From Actinomadura xylanilytica (GTDB lineage: Bacteria > Actinomycetota > Actinomycetes > Streptosporangiales > Streptosporangiaceae): DNA of 64,000 nucleotides. Below the pieces are notes generated by a model, which worked only from the letters and a program-made list of their open reading frames with translations, was not told where the DNA came from and ran no database searches. A program made the position numbers and the translations under genes. The stretch spans positions 1,178,001 to 1,242,000 of the forward strand of contig NZ_JASNWE010000003.1 in assembly GCF_030283145.1 (NCBI RefSeq), in the 5' to 3' direction. Of the stretch, positions 35,417 to 44,877 are shown piece after piece (the stretch's first letter is position 1; each line of letters opens with the position of its first letter).

Positions 35417-35618
35417 CGGTCCTCCTTGATACGGCGGGCCCCCACGCTAATCCGGGCCCGGGAAACGGCGGGCGACGGGGGTGCTGCGGGAGGGCGTCCC
35501 GGGCACGCCGGGTTTGGATGGAACGATCCCGTCGCTGTCCCGGGCACCTGCCAGACTCTCGGGCGGACCGGATATGGGGACGGTCGTCCCCCGCCGCGCA
35601 CAGTGAGGGGCAACACGG

Positions 35619-36638
35619 ATGTACGACGGCAGTCACGGTGCCGGCCACGCGCCGGCGGACCGGCCGGCGGTGGGGGCCGGGAACACCCTCACGGTCACCT
35701 ACCGGGACGGCCAGGGCGAAGAGGTCTACCTCACGAAGATCTCGGGTTCGGGGCGGCCGACGCCGTTCTGGCAGGTGTGGGAGGAGCTGCAACGGCTCGG
35801 CGTCCCGTCCGCGAACGTGTCGGCCGTCCACTCCGACCTTCAGCTCTGCCGCCTGCCCGGCTGCTACTGCGAGCCGCAGGTGAGGGGGTTCGGCTTCCCC
35901 AGGGCCGAGTTCTCGTTCGGACGTCCCTACGGCGACACCCGGAAGGAGCGCGCCACCTCCGTCGCGGCGGGCGCCGAGCAGGCCGCCTTGATGGCCCGGC
36001 TCACCGGGCAGCCCGCCCCGCCCTCGGCCCGTCCCGCGCCGCTGCCGCCGAACGTGCCGCCGGCGCCGCCGGTGGACGGCGCGCAGCTGGGCCAGGTGCT
36101 GACCGCCACGTTCGGGCACGACCAGGTGCAGCGCTACCACCCTGACGAGCTGGAGCGCGCGGGCGTCGGGCAGGGCCCGGAGGTGACGCTGACCTCGGCG
36201 GGGCTCCCGGCGAAGGTGCCCTACCTGTTCCAGGCGTGGTCGGTCGTGCCGGTGCCCGAACGCCTGCGCGCGCGCCGCAGCCCGCTGCCGGCGGACGCGC
36301 TCCGGCGGCTGGAGTCGCTGGCGACGCTGGGGGGCGACGGGCACTGCGTGATCGGGCTGATGACCTCCGGTCCCCCGCACGCGCTGGGCGGGGTCTGGGC
36401 GATCGACCCCGACTACGGCTCGACCCGGTTCGTCAACGCCGACACCGCCTCGTTCGCCCGCTCGCTGGCGCTGCTGACGCGCGGGCGGCAGCGGATGCGC
36501 GGGTGCGACCCGTACACCGCGGGCGAGATCGTGGAACGGCTCCAGGCCCAGCTCGCCGCCGTCGACCCGGCGGCGTTCAACGGCGAGGAGCACTGGTGGC
36601 CCCTAGTCGTCGAGCAGATGTGGAACGGCCTCCTCTAG
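35619..36638 (+). CDS. Putative deaminase-like N-domain plus SUKH-4-like C-domain protein
   Basis: A 339-residue protein. The first 110 or so residues include VHSDLQLCRLPGCYC, which resembles the zinc-binding core of toxin-type deaminases (normally an (H/S)xE and a PCxxC-like pair), here with Asp for Glu. A Pro-rich linker (about 130-152) follows. The C-terminal 180 residues end in WAIDPDYGSTRFVNADT and HWWPLVVEQMW, a pattern like the SUKH-4 immunity family. No secretion signal is present. Such fusions occur in Streptomyces polymorphic-toxin and immunity contexts, but no toxin gene is seen here. Domain names are by eye and tentative. Confidence 0.6.
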   Translation: MYDGSHGAGHAPADRPAVGAGNTLTVTYRDGQGEEVYLTKISGSGRPTPFWQVWEELQRLGVPSANVSAVHSDLQLCRLPGCYCEPQVRGFGFPRAEFSFGRPYGDTRKERATSVAAGAEQAALMARLTGQPAPPSARPAPLPPNVPPAPPVDGAQLGQVLTATFGHDQVQRYHPDELERAGVGQGPEVTLTSAGLPAKVPYLFQAWSVVPVPERLRARRSPLPADALRRLESLATLGGDGHCVIGLMTSGPPHALGGVWAIDPDYGSTRFVNADTASFARSLALLTRGRQRMRGCDPYTAGEIVERLQAQLAAVDPAAFNGEEHWWPLVVEQMWNGLL

Positions 36639-36693
36639 CGCGGGGGCGGACGGGGGCCGAAACCAGGACCTGTCCAACGTGCCCAGCCGTCGC

Positions 36694-36772
36694 GCGAGCG
36701 CGCTACCTGGCCGGTGAGGCGAAGCCGGAGGCGAGCCGCACCGGCCGGATCGCGAAGCGATGTCGCGCTCGC
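36694..36772. repeat. Nested inverted-repeat (REP-like) element between convergent genes
   Basis: Outer 9-bp arms (36694-36702 with 36764-36772) enclose inner 8-bp arms GGCCGGTG/CACCGGCC (36709-36716 with 36739-36746). The whole could form a long imperfect cruciform or RNA hairpin. It sits in the 182-bp gap between two convergent genes and could act as a two-way terminator. Confidence 0.6.
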
Positions 36773-36820
36773 CCAAGCACGGTCGGCGTCCGCGCCCTAG
36801 GCGAGGACACCGGGCCGAGC

Positions 36821-37843
36821 TCAGAAACACAGCCAGGCGAGCAGGTCGTCGGCTGGGAGCGTGTTGACCACCCGGCCGGCGTCCACGCCGCAGCGGGCCG
36901 CGCGCTCGCAGCCGTTCGGCTGCCAGTCGAGCTGGCCGGGGGCGTGCGCGTCGGAGTCGATCGCGAACCGGCAGCCCGCCTCGACCGCCAGCCGGAGCAG
37001 GCGCTTGGGCGGGTCGAGCCGCTCCGGCCTGGAGTTGATCTCCACGGCGACGCCGTAGGCGGCGCAGGCGTCGAACACCAGCGCGGCGTCGAACTCCGAC
37101 TCGGGCCGCAGCCCGCCCCGGCGCCCGCCCGCCTTGACGATCCGCCCGGTGACGTGGCCGAGCACGTCCACCCGGGGGTCGGCGACCGCCGCGACCAGCC
37201 GCCGGGTCATCGCGACCCGGTCCATCCGCAGCTTGGAATGCACGCTGGCGACCACGACGTCGAGCCGGTCCAGCAGGTCCGGGGCCTGGTCGAGCGCGCC
37301 GTCGTCCAGGATGTCGACCTCGATCCCGGTCAGCACCCGGAACGGCGCGAGCTCCTCGTTCAGCTCGGCGACGACGTCGAGCTGGCGGCGCAGCCGGTCG
37401 GCGGACAGGCCGTTGGCGACGGTGAGGCGGGGTGAGTGGTCGGTCAGCGCGATGTACTCGTGGCCGAGCGAGCGGGCCGTCTCGGCCATCTCCCTGATCG
37501 GCGAACCGCCGTCGGACCAGTCGCTGTGCGTGTGCAGGTCGCCGCGCAGGGCCGAGCGCAGCGCGGCCGACGCCTCGTCCACCGGCTCCCCCTCGGTGGC
37601 CTCGAGCCGCCGCAGGTAGACGGGCGTCTCGCCGCGGGACGCCTCCTCGATCACCAGCGCGGTGACCTTCCCGATGCCGGGCAGACCGGTCAGCGTCCCG
37701 TCCTGGACGCGGCCGTCGATCTCGCCGGGACCGGCCCGCTCGACGAGGCGGGCGGCCTTGCGGAAGGCGCTCACCCGGTAGGAGGGCTCCTGCGCGCGCT
37801 CGAGCAGGAAGGCGATCCGGCGCAATGCCTCGACGGGGTCCAC
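36821..37843 (-). CDS. PHP-domain phosphoesterase with N-terminal helix-hairpin-helix region
   Basis: A 340-residue protein. The N-terminal 80 or so residues form a helical DNA-binding-like region containing GLPGIGKVTALVI, a helix-hairpin-helix. The PHP domain carries GDLHTHSDWSDG, LTDHS, GIEVDILDDG, SVHSK and DSDAHAPGQ, the metal-binding histidines and aspartates expected for a trinuclear site. This matches the C-terminal half of PolX without its polymerase palm. It may act as a DNA 3'-end or phosphate-processing enzyme (inference). GTG 37843 gives the usual MDPVEALRRIAFLLE-type start; an ATG at 37891 is an alternative. Confidence 0.88.
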   Translation of the reverse strand: MDPVEALRRIAFLLERAQEPSYRVSAFRKAARLVERAGPGEIDGRVQDGTLTGLPGIGKVTALVIEEASRGETPVYLRRLEATEGEPVDEASAALRSALRGDLHTHSDWSDGGSPIREMAETARSLGHEYIALTDHSPRLTVANGLSADRLRRQLDVVAELNEELAPFRVLTGIEVDILDDGALDQAPDLLDRLDVVVASVHSKLRMDRVAMTRRLVAAVADPRVDVLGHVTGRIVKAGGRRGGLRPESEFDAALVFDACAAYGVAVEINSRPERLDPPKRLLRLAVEAGCRFAIDSDAHAPGQLDWQPNGCERAARCGVDAGRVVNTLPADDLLAWLCF

Positions 37844-37924
37844 GGCCAGACCGTACCCAGGTATGACGGGTAGGTCGCACTCCGGTCGCATCCGGACCGG
37901 CCACGGCGCCTCTAGCCTGGGGAC

Positions 37925-39204
37925 ATGAGCGCGGCGGAGGTCCAGGACGACGGGTCGCGGCTGGCCTGGGTGCTGCGCGGCGTCCTCGCCGCCGCGGTGA
38001 CGGGCCGGGCCGAGCCCGTCCCGCCGAACCGTCCGTGGCCGCTGGGGCTGCGCTGGACGCGCTGGATCGGCGTCGGCCGGCTCCCGTACGGGCCGGTGGT
38101 CAACCTGTTCGGCCTCGGCCTGACGGTGGCGCTCCTGGCGGGCTCGTACTCCCTGCTGATCACCGAGGGGAGCAGGCGCGGGCTGCTGGTGCCCGGCTCG
38201 ACCGCGCTGCTGTATGCGGCGGCCGTGACCGTGCCGCTGGCGCTGCGCGACATGCACCCCCTCGCGGCATGGCGGCTGAGCTTCCTCGCGATGGCACTGG
38301 TCGACACGCACGGCTGGCTGTCGGTGCCCTACATCCCGGCGGGCGCGTTCGTCGCCATCGCGTGCCTCTTCACGGTCGCGGTGCGCTGCTCGCGCGACAT
38401 CACGCTCGGCGTCGCACTGCTGTCCTTCGCCGCGGTCTGGATCAAGAACCCCCCGACCGGCCCCGGCGCCACGGTGCTGCTCCTGCTGCCGCTGGCGACC
38501 GGCTACGCGGTGCGGCTGCGGCAGACGGCCCGGCGCGAGCTGGCCGAGCAGAAGAAGCGGCACCAGGACGCCGAGGCGGTCCTGACCGAACGGCAGCGCA
38601 TCGCCCGCGAGCTGCACGACGTCGTCGCGCACCACATGTCGATGATCGCGATCCAGGCGGAGGCCGCGCCCTACAAGGTCGCCGACGTGCCGGCCGAGAC
38701 CCGCAAGGACCTGGCCGAGATCCGCGCGACCGCGCTGGACGCGCTCACCGAGATGCGGCGCATCCTCGGCGTCCTGCGTTCGGAGGACGGCGCCGAGACC
38801 GCGCCGCAGCCCAGCCTGGAACGCCTGGACGAGCTGGTCGCCGGGGCGCGCGGCACCGGCCTGGACGTCACCACCCGCCTGGACGGCGACCTGGCCGCGC
38901 TGCCGCCCGGCGTCGGCCTCACCGCGTACCGGATCCTTCAGGAGGCGCTCAGCAACGCCATGCGGCACGCCCCCGGCTCGCGCGTGCTGGTCGAGGCGGG
39001 CCGCGACGGCGGCATACTGCGGCTGAAGGTCGCCAACGGGCCCCCGGGCGACGGCCACCGCCCCACCCCCTCGCCCCCCGGCGGCGGGCACGGCCTGGTC
39101 GGCATGCGCGAGCGGGCCGTCATGCTCGGCGGCGAGCTGATCGCCGGGCCCACACCGGAGGGGGGATTCACCGTGACCGCCACGCTGCCCGAGGGGAAGA
39201 GCAC

Positions 39205-39208
<4 letters not shown>
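37925..39208 (+). CDS. Sensor histidine kinase, NarL/DesK type
   Basis: A 427-residue membrane sensor. It has four to five hydrophobic segments between about 55 and 195, then a short coiled coil, the HisKA_3 box with phospho-accepting His231 in ERQRIARELHDVVAHH, and an HATPase domain ending in GGHGLVGMRERAVMLGGEL. There is no large extracellular domain, so it probably senses in or at the membrane. The stop overlaps the response-regulator start (GTGA), so the two form one operon. The signal is unknown. The start is supported by the short distance from the divergent PHP gene, with GGGGAC just upstream. Confidence 0.92.
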
Positions 39209-39900
<692 letters not shown>

Positions 39901-40098
39901 CCACCCGCAACCGCCCGCCGTTCGGGCCGAACGGTACCCGGGTGGGGTGCGCGGACGCCGCGCGTCCCTCCCCGGTAGGGGGCCCGGGGTACCTCGGGGT
40001 GAACGCGAAGACACGACCGTCGGCCGATGCCCGCTACAGCGTTCGATTTCTACCTTCCTAGTCAGTGCTCAACTCGCTGACCAGGAAGGACGCCCCCG

Positions 40099-41076
40099 AT
40101 GCGCAGCCCCACCCCCCGGAGCCGCCCGCGCCGCGCCCGCAGGGTCGCGGCCACCTTCGCGGTCCTGGCCGTGGTGGGCGCGACGACGGCGGCGACCAAC
40201 GGGCCGGAGGTCTACGCGGCGCCGTCCCCCGTCCCGGAACTGTCGGCGGCGACCCTCGGCGCCCGCTACGCGGCGGCACGGCACGACATCGACACGGCCC
40301 GCGCCACCGCCGAGGGCGTCCACGACGGCGGCCGGGCCCGCGCGCTGTCGGCCTTCCTCGGCCCCGGCCGCCGGTTCCTGTCCTTCGACGCGCGCAGCAA
40401 CGGCCGGGCCGTCGAGGTCATCGGCGACCTGGAGCGCGCCGACCGGATCGCGGTCGTGGTCCCCGGCGCCGACGGCCTGCTGACCAACTTCGACTCGTGG
40501 AAGTGGGCCGGCGGCGGGAGCCGCGCCCTCTACCGGCAGGCTGGGACGGCGGCGCCCGGCACCCGCCTCGCGGTGATCGCCTGGCTCGGCTACGCGTCCC
40601 CGTCGACGCGGAGCGCCGGCGTGGTCACCTCCGGCGAGGCCACCGTGGGCGCGCACGAGCTGCACCGCCTCGTCACCGGGCTGCACCGCGTCAACGGCCG
40701 CGCCCGGTTCGGGCTGCTGTGCCACAGCTACGGCTCGGTGGTCTGCGCCAAGACCGCGGGCCGCCTGGACGGGCTGCCGGTGGACGAGATCGCCCTCTAC
40801 GGCAGTCCCGGCACTACCTTCGGCAGCGCCGCCGAGCTGAAGACGGGCGCGCACGTGTGGGCGGGCCGTTCGAGCGGCGACTGGACGAGGTTCGTGCCCA
40901 AGCTCCGCCTCGCCGGGATCGGGTTCGGCCGCGACCCGGTCTCGCCCGCGTTCGGCGCCGCCCGGTTCGACGCCGGGACGGGCCCGCACAGCGCCTACCT
41001 GAAGCCGGGAAGCCTCCCGCTCCGCAACCTCGCCCTGATCGCGCTGGGCCGTGGCCCGGAGGTCACCCATGCTTGA
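40099..41076 (+). CDS. Secreted DUF1023-type alpha/beta hydrolase, first paralogue
   Basis: A 325-residue protein with an N-terminal signal: a twin-Arg-rich basic stretch (about 6-15), then a hydrophobic core and an alanine-rich cleavage region near 35-42. The hydrolase domain has WLGYASP and nucleophile elbow CHSYGS, as in the actinobacterial DUF1023 family, and ends in GPHSAYL, which probably supplies the His. The substrate is unknown. The gene overlaps the acyltransferase gene by 8 nt and shares about half its residues with the hydrolase at 42436. GGAAGGACG lies upstream of the ATG. Confidence 0.85.
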   Translation: MRSPTPRSRPRRARRVAATFAVLAVVGATTAATNGPEVYAAPSPVPELSAATLGARYAAARHDIDTARATAEGVHDGGRARALSAFLGPGRRFLSFDARSNGRAVEVIGDLERADRIAVVVPGADGLLTNFDSWKWAGGGSRALYRQAGTAAPGTRLAVIAWLGYASPSTRSAGVVTSGEATVGAHELHRLVTGLHRVNGRARFGLLCHSYGSVVCAKTAGRLDGLPVDEIALYGSPGTTFGSAAELKTGAHVWAGRSSGDWTRFVPKLRLAGIGFGRDPVSPAFGAARFDAGTGPHSAYLKPGSLPLRNLALIALGRGPEVTHA

Positions 41077-42298
41077 CGCGAAGCGGCCCCTCCCAGTCTC
41101 CGCCCCCACCCCCGCGCGGGCGCCCGGGGCGCCCGGCCTGTCCCGCGTCCCGGCGGCACCGGCCGGACAGGCGGCACCGGCCGGACGGGCGGCCCGCATC
41201 GACGCCGCTACCCCGCCGGGACGCGACCGTGCCATCGACGCCCTGCGCGCGTTCGCGATCCTCGGCGTGGTGCTCGGCCACTGGCTGGTCACCGCGTTCG
41301 TCCCGGCGGCGGGCACCGACCTGCGGGTGACCAGCCCGCTCGCGGCGCTGCCCTCGCTCACCCCGGTCTCGTGGGTCCTCCAGACCCTGGCGGTCTTCTT
41401 CCTCGTCGGCGGCTACACGGCGGCGAAGGGGACGCGTCCCGGCGTGCCGTGGGGCGCCCGGCTGCGGCACCGGATGACGCGGCTGGCGCGCCCGGTGCCC
41501 GTCCTGCTGATCGCCTGGATCCCCGCGGCGGCGGCGCTGGCGTGGGCCGGGTTCTCCTCGAACGGCCTGCACACGCTGGTGAAGCTGGTGCTCAGCCCGC
41601 TGTGGTTCCTGGGCGTGTACGGGGTGCTCACCGCGTACACGCCCGCCATCGTCGCCCTCTGGAACCGGCTCGGGCTCTGGGGCGCGGCGGTGCTCGTGGC
41701 GGTGACCGCGGCCATCGACCTGGGACGGTTCGCGCTCGACGCGCCGGAATGGATCGGCTGGGCCACGGTCCTCACCGGCTGGCTGGTCCCGTTCTACCTG
41801 GGCATCGCCTGGGCGAACGGTGCCCTGGCCGCTCGCCGTACGGGCCTCGCCCTGCTTCTCGGGGGCGCGTCCGCCACCTGCGCGCTGGTCCTGTTCGCGG
41901 GCTATCCGGCGAGCATGGTCGGCGTTCCGGGGGCGGCCGTCTCCAACCTCAACCCGCCCACGCTCGCGGCCGTGGCCTTCGGGCTCGCGCAGACGGGGCT
42001 GGCGCTGCTGCTGTACCGTCCGCTGACCCGCTGGACGCGGCGCCCGCGCGTCTGGGCGGCGGTGGCCATGGCCAACCTGTCCGCGATGACGATCTTCTTG
42101 TGGCACCAGACCGCGATGATGGCGGTCACCGTCGGGACCTTCCTCGCGGCCGGCCCGCTCCCGGGGCTCCACTCCGCGCCCGGCCGGCCGGTCTGGCTCC
42201 TGGAGCGGCTGATGTGGCTGCCGGTCTTCGCCCTCGCGCTGGCCGCGCTGGTGCCGGCGGCCGGACGGTTCGAACGTCCCCGGAGGCGAAACAGGTGA
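41069..42298 (+). CDS. Membrane acyltransferase, acyltransferase-3 family
   Basis: A 409-residue integral membrane protein with about ten hydrophobic helices. After a Pro/Ala-rich cytoplasmic tail of about 50 residues comes RDRAIDALRAFAILGVVLGHW, the opening helix of acyltransferase-3 enzymes; the conserved His is in GHW. A second signature, TIFLWHQTAMM, lies near the C-terminus. Such enzymes move acyl groups onto sugars, peptides or lipids at the membrane. ATG 41069 has GGAGGT 5 nt upstream and overlaps the stop of the preceding hydrolase. Flanking hydrolases may act on the same extracellular substrate (inference). Confidence 0.88.
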   Translation: MLDAKRPLPVSAPTPARAPGAPGLSRVPAAPAGQAAPAGRAARIDAATPPGRDRAIDALRAFAILGVVLGHWLVTAFVPAAGTDLRVTSPLAALPSLTPVSWVLQTLAVFFLVGGYTAAKGTRPGVPWGARLRHRMTRLARPVPVLLIAWIPAAAALAWAGFSSNGLHTLVKLVLSPLWFLGVYGVLTAYTPAIVALWNRLGLWGAAVLVAVTAAIDLGRFALDAPEWIGWATVLTGWLVPFYLGIAWANGALAARRTGLALLLGGASATCALVLFAGYPASMVGVPGAAVSNLNPPTLAAVAFGLAQTGLALLLYRPLTRWTRRPRVWAAVAMANLSAMTIFLWHQTAMMAVTVGTFLAAGPLPGLHSAPGRPVWLLERLMWLPVFALALAALVPAAGRFERPRRRNR

Positions 42299-42435
42299 AC
42301 CCGCCCCAACCCGGGGCCGGGTTCGGCCGTCTCATCAGGGGACGCTCCGGCGGCGGCCCGGGTCCGCCGCCGGAACACGCAGGTGATCACCCGATGTTCG
42401 AAGCGACCACCGACATCCTGTAGGAAAGACGGATC

Positions 42436-43449
42436 ATGCCGCCGCATCCCCGGACGACCTCGCCGCCGCGCGCCCGGCGACGGCTGCGCCGCGCGCTGGC
42501 CTGCACGGTCACCATCTCGGGCGTGCTGCTGACGACCGCGGGGACCGGCCACGCCGACCCGTACGCGGCGCCGTTCCCGGCCCCCTCGATGACCCCGTCC
42601 ACCCTGGACGCCCGGTACGCGACCGAGCGCCGGTCGATCGAGCAGGCGCTCAGGACGGCGCACGGCGTGGGCGACACCGGCCGGGCCCGGACGCTCGGCG
42701 CGTTCCTGCGGCCGGGGCGCCGGTTCCTCGACTTCGACCCGCGCGGGCGCGGGCAGGCCGTCGAGGTCATCGGCGACCTCGCCAGCGCGCGCCGGGTGGC
42801 GCTGCTCGTGCCGGGGGCCGACACCACGCTGGGCTCGTTCGACCAGCGGCCCGGCAAGCCCTGGTCCACGCCGGGCGGCGGGGCCCGCGCGGTGTACACC
42901 GAGGCGTCCCGGATCACCCCGCGCCCGGGGCTGGCCGTGGTGGCCTGGCTCGGGTACGCGGCGCCCAAGACGCTCAGCAGCGACGTCCTCACCGACGAGC
43001 GCGCCGGGCAGGGCGCGGTGGCGCTGCACCGCTTCGTCAGCGGCGTGCACCGGGTCAACCCCGCCGCCCGGATCGGCCTGCTGTGCCACAGCTACGGGTC
43101 GGTGGTGTGCGGCCGGGCCGCCGGTTCCACCACCGGCGGCGCCGCGTGGCGGAGGGTCACCGACATCGCGCTGTTCGGCAGCCCGGGAACGACCGCTTGG
43201 TCGGCCTCGGCGCTCGGCGCGGCCCGGGTGTGGGCGGGCCGGGGCGGCACCGACTGGATGGAGGACGTCCCGCACGTGCGGATCTTCGGGCTGGGGCTCG
43301 GCCCCGACCCGGTCTCGGGCCGGTTCGGGGCGCGCGTCTTCGACGCCGGCCCCGGCGGGCACAGCGACTACCTCGCGCCCGGCTCGCCCTCGCTGCGCAA
43401 CCTCACCGACATCGCGCTGGGCCGCCCGGAGTCGGTGACCCGGGCCTGA
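42436..43449 (+). CDS. Secreted DUF1023-type alpha/beta hydrolase, second paralogue
   Basis: A 337-residue paralogue of the hydrolase at 40099. The order of motifs is the same: an Arg-rich signal peptide ending near GTGHA, GRARTLGAFLRPGRRFLDFDP, AVEVIGDL, WLGYAAP, the nucleophile elbow CHSYGS, and GGHSDYL with the likely His. It diverges most in the signal peptide and loops. The ribosome site GGAAAG lies 9 nt upstream. The two copies flank the acyltransferase gene, which suggests duplication around it rather than simple tandem duplication. Confidence 0.85.
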   Translation: MPPHPRTTSPPRARRRLRRALACTVTISGVLLTTAGTGHADPYAAPFPAPSMTPSTLDARYATERRSIEQALRTAHGVGDTGRARTLGAFLRPGRRFLDFDPRGRGQAVEVIGDLASARRVALLVPGADTTLGSFDQRPGKPWSTPGGGARAVYTEASRITPRPGLAVVAWLGYAAPKTLSSDVLTDERAGQGAVALHRFVSGVHRVNPAARIGLLCHSYGSVVCGRAAGSTTGGAAWRRVTDIALFGSPGTTAWSASALGAARVWAGRGGTDWMEDVPHVRIFGLGLGPDPVSGRFGARVFDAGPGGHSDYLAPGSPSLRNLTDIALGRPESVTRA

Positions 43450-43588
43450 CCGCCCCCACAATACCGCTCTGACCTGCACGTTCTCCGTTCGGACGGTGGC
43501 CGCTACCGGACAGTCCCGGCACCGGCGGAGGCCACCTCCCCGCGGTCGCCGGGACGGGTCATCACCGGGGTGGTGGCACTCTGGGGAG

Positions 43589-44770
43589 GTGGACACCCCG
43601 AGCGAGGCCGCCATCCGCGCGCAGACGACCCGGCGCCTGGAGAAGGCCATGGGCACGTTCGGCACCGCGGCGCTGACCAGCATGGAGGAGCAGCTCCCCT
43701 GGTTCCGGCGGATGCCCGCCGACCAGCGCTCCTGGATCGGCCTGGTCGCCCAGGCGGGCATCGCCGCGTTCGTCGAGTGGTTCAAGTGCGCCGAGCAGAC
43801 CCGGCCAGCCATCGCCGGCGAGGTGTTCGGCACCGCCCCGCGCGAGCTGATGCGCTCGATCAAGCTCAAGCACACCATCGACATGGTCCGGGTGATCATC
43901 GACGTGGTGGAGGCCCGGCTGGACGACCTGGCCGCCCCCGGCGGCGAGGCGCAGCTCCGCGAGGCGATCCTGCGCTACACCCGCGACGTGGCGTTCGGCG
44001 CCGCGCAGGTCTACGCGCAGGCCGCCGAGACCCGCGCGGCGTGGGACGCCCGGCTGGAGGCCCTGGTCGTCAACGCGGTGCTGCGCGGCGAGGTCGACGA
44101 CGGCATGCACTCGTGGGCCGCCGCGCTCGGCTGGACGTCCAAGCCGGTCACCGTGATCGCCGGGTACACCCCCGAGGACGAGGACCCCGAGGTCACCATC
44201 GACCAGATGCAGCTCGCCGCCCGCCGCGCCCGCGCCGACGTGCTGGCCGGCGTGCAGGGGCACCGGGTGGTGGTGATCGTCGGCGGCGAGGCCGACCCGA
44301 TGGCGGCGGCCCGGCCGATCGCCGCCAAGTGCGGTCCCGGCCCGGTGGTGGTCGGCCCGCAGGTCGGCGACCTGTACGACTCGACCGGCTCCGCGCGGGC
44401 CGCGCTCGCCGGGCTCCGCGCCGCCGCGGGCTGGCCGGACGCGCCGCGCCCCGTCCCGGCGACCGAGCTGCTGCCCGAGCGGGCCCTCGACGGCGACGAC
44501 GAGGCCCGCCGCTACCTGGTCGAGCAGGTCTACAACCCGATGCTCGCGGCCGGCGCCCCGCTGCTCGACACCCTGGCCACCTACCTGGAGCAGGGCTCCT
44601 CGCTGGAGGCCACCGCCCGGCTGCTGTTCGTCCACCCCAACACGGTGCGCTACCGGCTGCGCCGGGTCGCCGAGCTCACCGGGCTCGCCCCGACCGACGG
44701 CCGCAACGCCTTCACCCTCCGGATCGCGCTCGTCCTCGGACGGTTCGGCGACCGGCCGCCGCGCTTCTGA
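43589..44770 (+). CDS. fasR: FasR-type regulator of the fatty-acid synthase operon (PucR-like HTH)
   Basis: A 393-residue regulator with a mixed helical N-terminus (MEEQLPWFRRMPADQRSWIGLVAQAGI), a GGDEF-like/PucR-type central region and a C-terminal HTH of the PucR/CdaR kind: ATARLLFVHPNTVRYRLRRVAELTG (about 345-370). In Streptomyces coelicolor the protein in this position, directly before fabD, is FasR, the activator of fabDHPF. GTG 43589 is the only plausible in-frame start before the first Met; the upstream sequence reads GGGGAG. It may act at the inverted repeat just downstream of its own gene. Confidence 0.87.
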   Translation: MDTPSEAAIRAQTTRRLEKAMGTFGTAALTSMEEQLPWFRRMPADQRSWIGLVAQAGIAAFVEWFKCAEQTRPAIAGEVFGTAPRELMRSIKLKHTIDMVRVIIDVVEARLDDLAAPGGEAQLREAILRYTRDVAFGAAQVYAQAAETRAAWDARLEALVVNAVLRGEVDDGMHSWAAALGWTSKPVTVIAGYTPEDEDPEVTIDQMQLAARRARADVLAGVQGHRVVVIVGGEADPMAAARPIAAKCGPGPVVVGPQVGDLYDSTGSARAALAGLRAAAGWPDAPRPVPATELLPERALDGDDEARRYLVEQVYNPMLAAGAPLLDTLATYLEQGSSLEATARLLFVHPNTVRYRLRRVAELTGLAPTDGRNAFTLRIALVLGRFGDRPPRF

Positions 44771-44785
44771 CCCCGCCCCGGGCCG

Positions 44786-44814
44786 GGCGCCTTGTAGGGG
44801 TCGTACAAAGCGCC
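44786..44814. promoter_or_regulatory. Inverted repeat before fabD, candidate FasR operator
   Basis: Eleven-base arms (10 of 11 paired), with a perfect TTGTA/TACAA core separated by 7 nt, lie 64 bp upstream of fabD, between it and the regulator gene. It is conspicuously AT-rich in its core compared with its surroundings. A FasR or FapR-like operator is the natural reading; proof needs binding data. Confidence 0.6.
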
Positions 44815-44877
44815 GCGATGAAAGTTCGTCCTGATCAGCATCGGCACCAGGGGCCCGTTAGGGGCAGGGTGGTGCCT

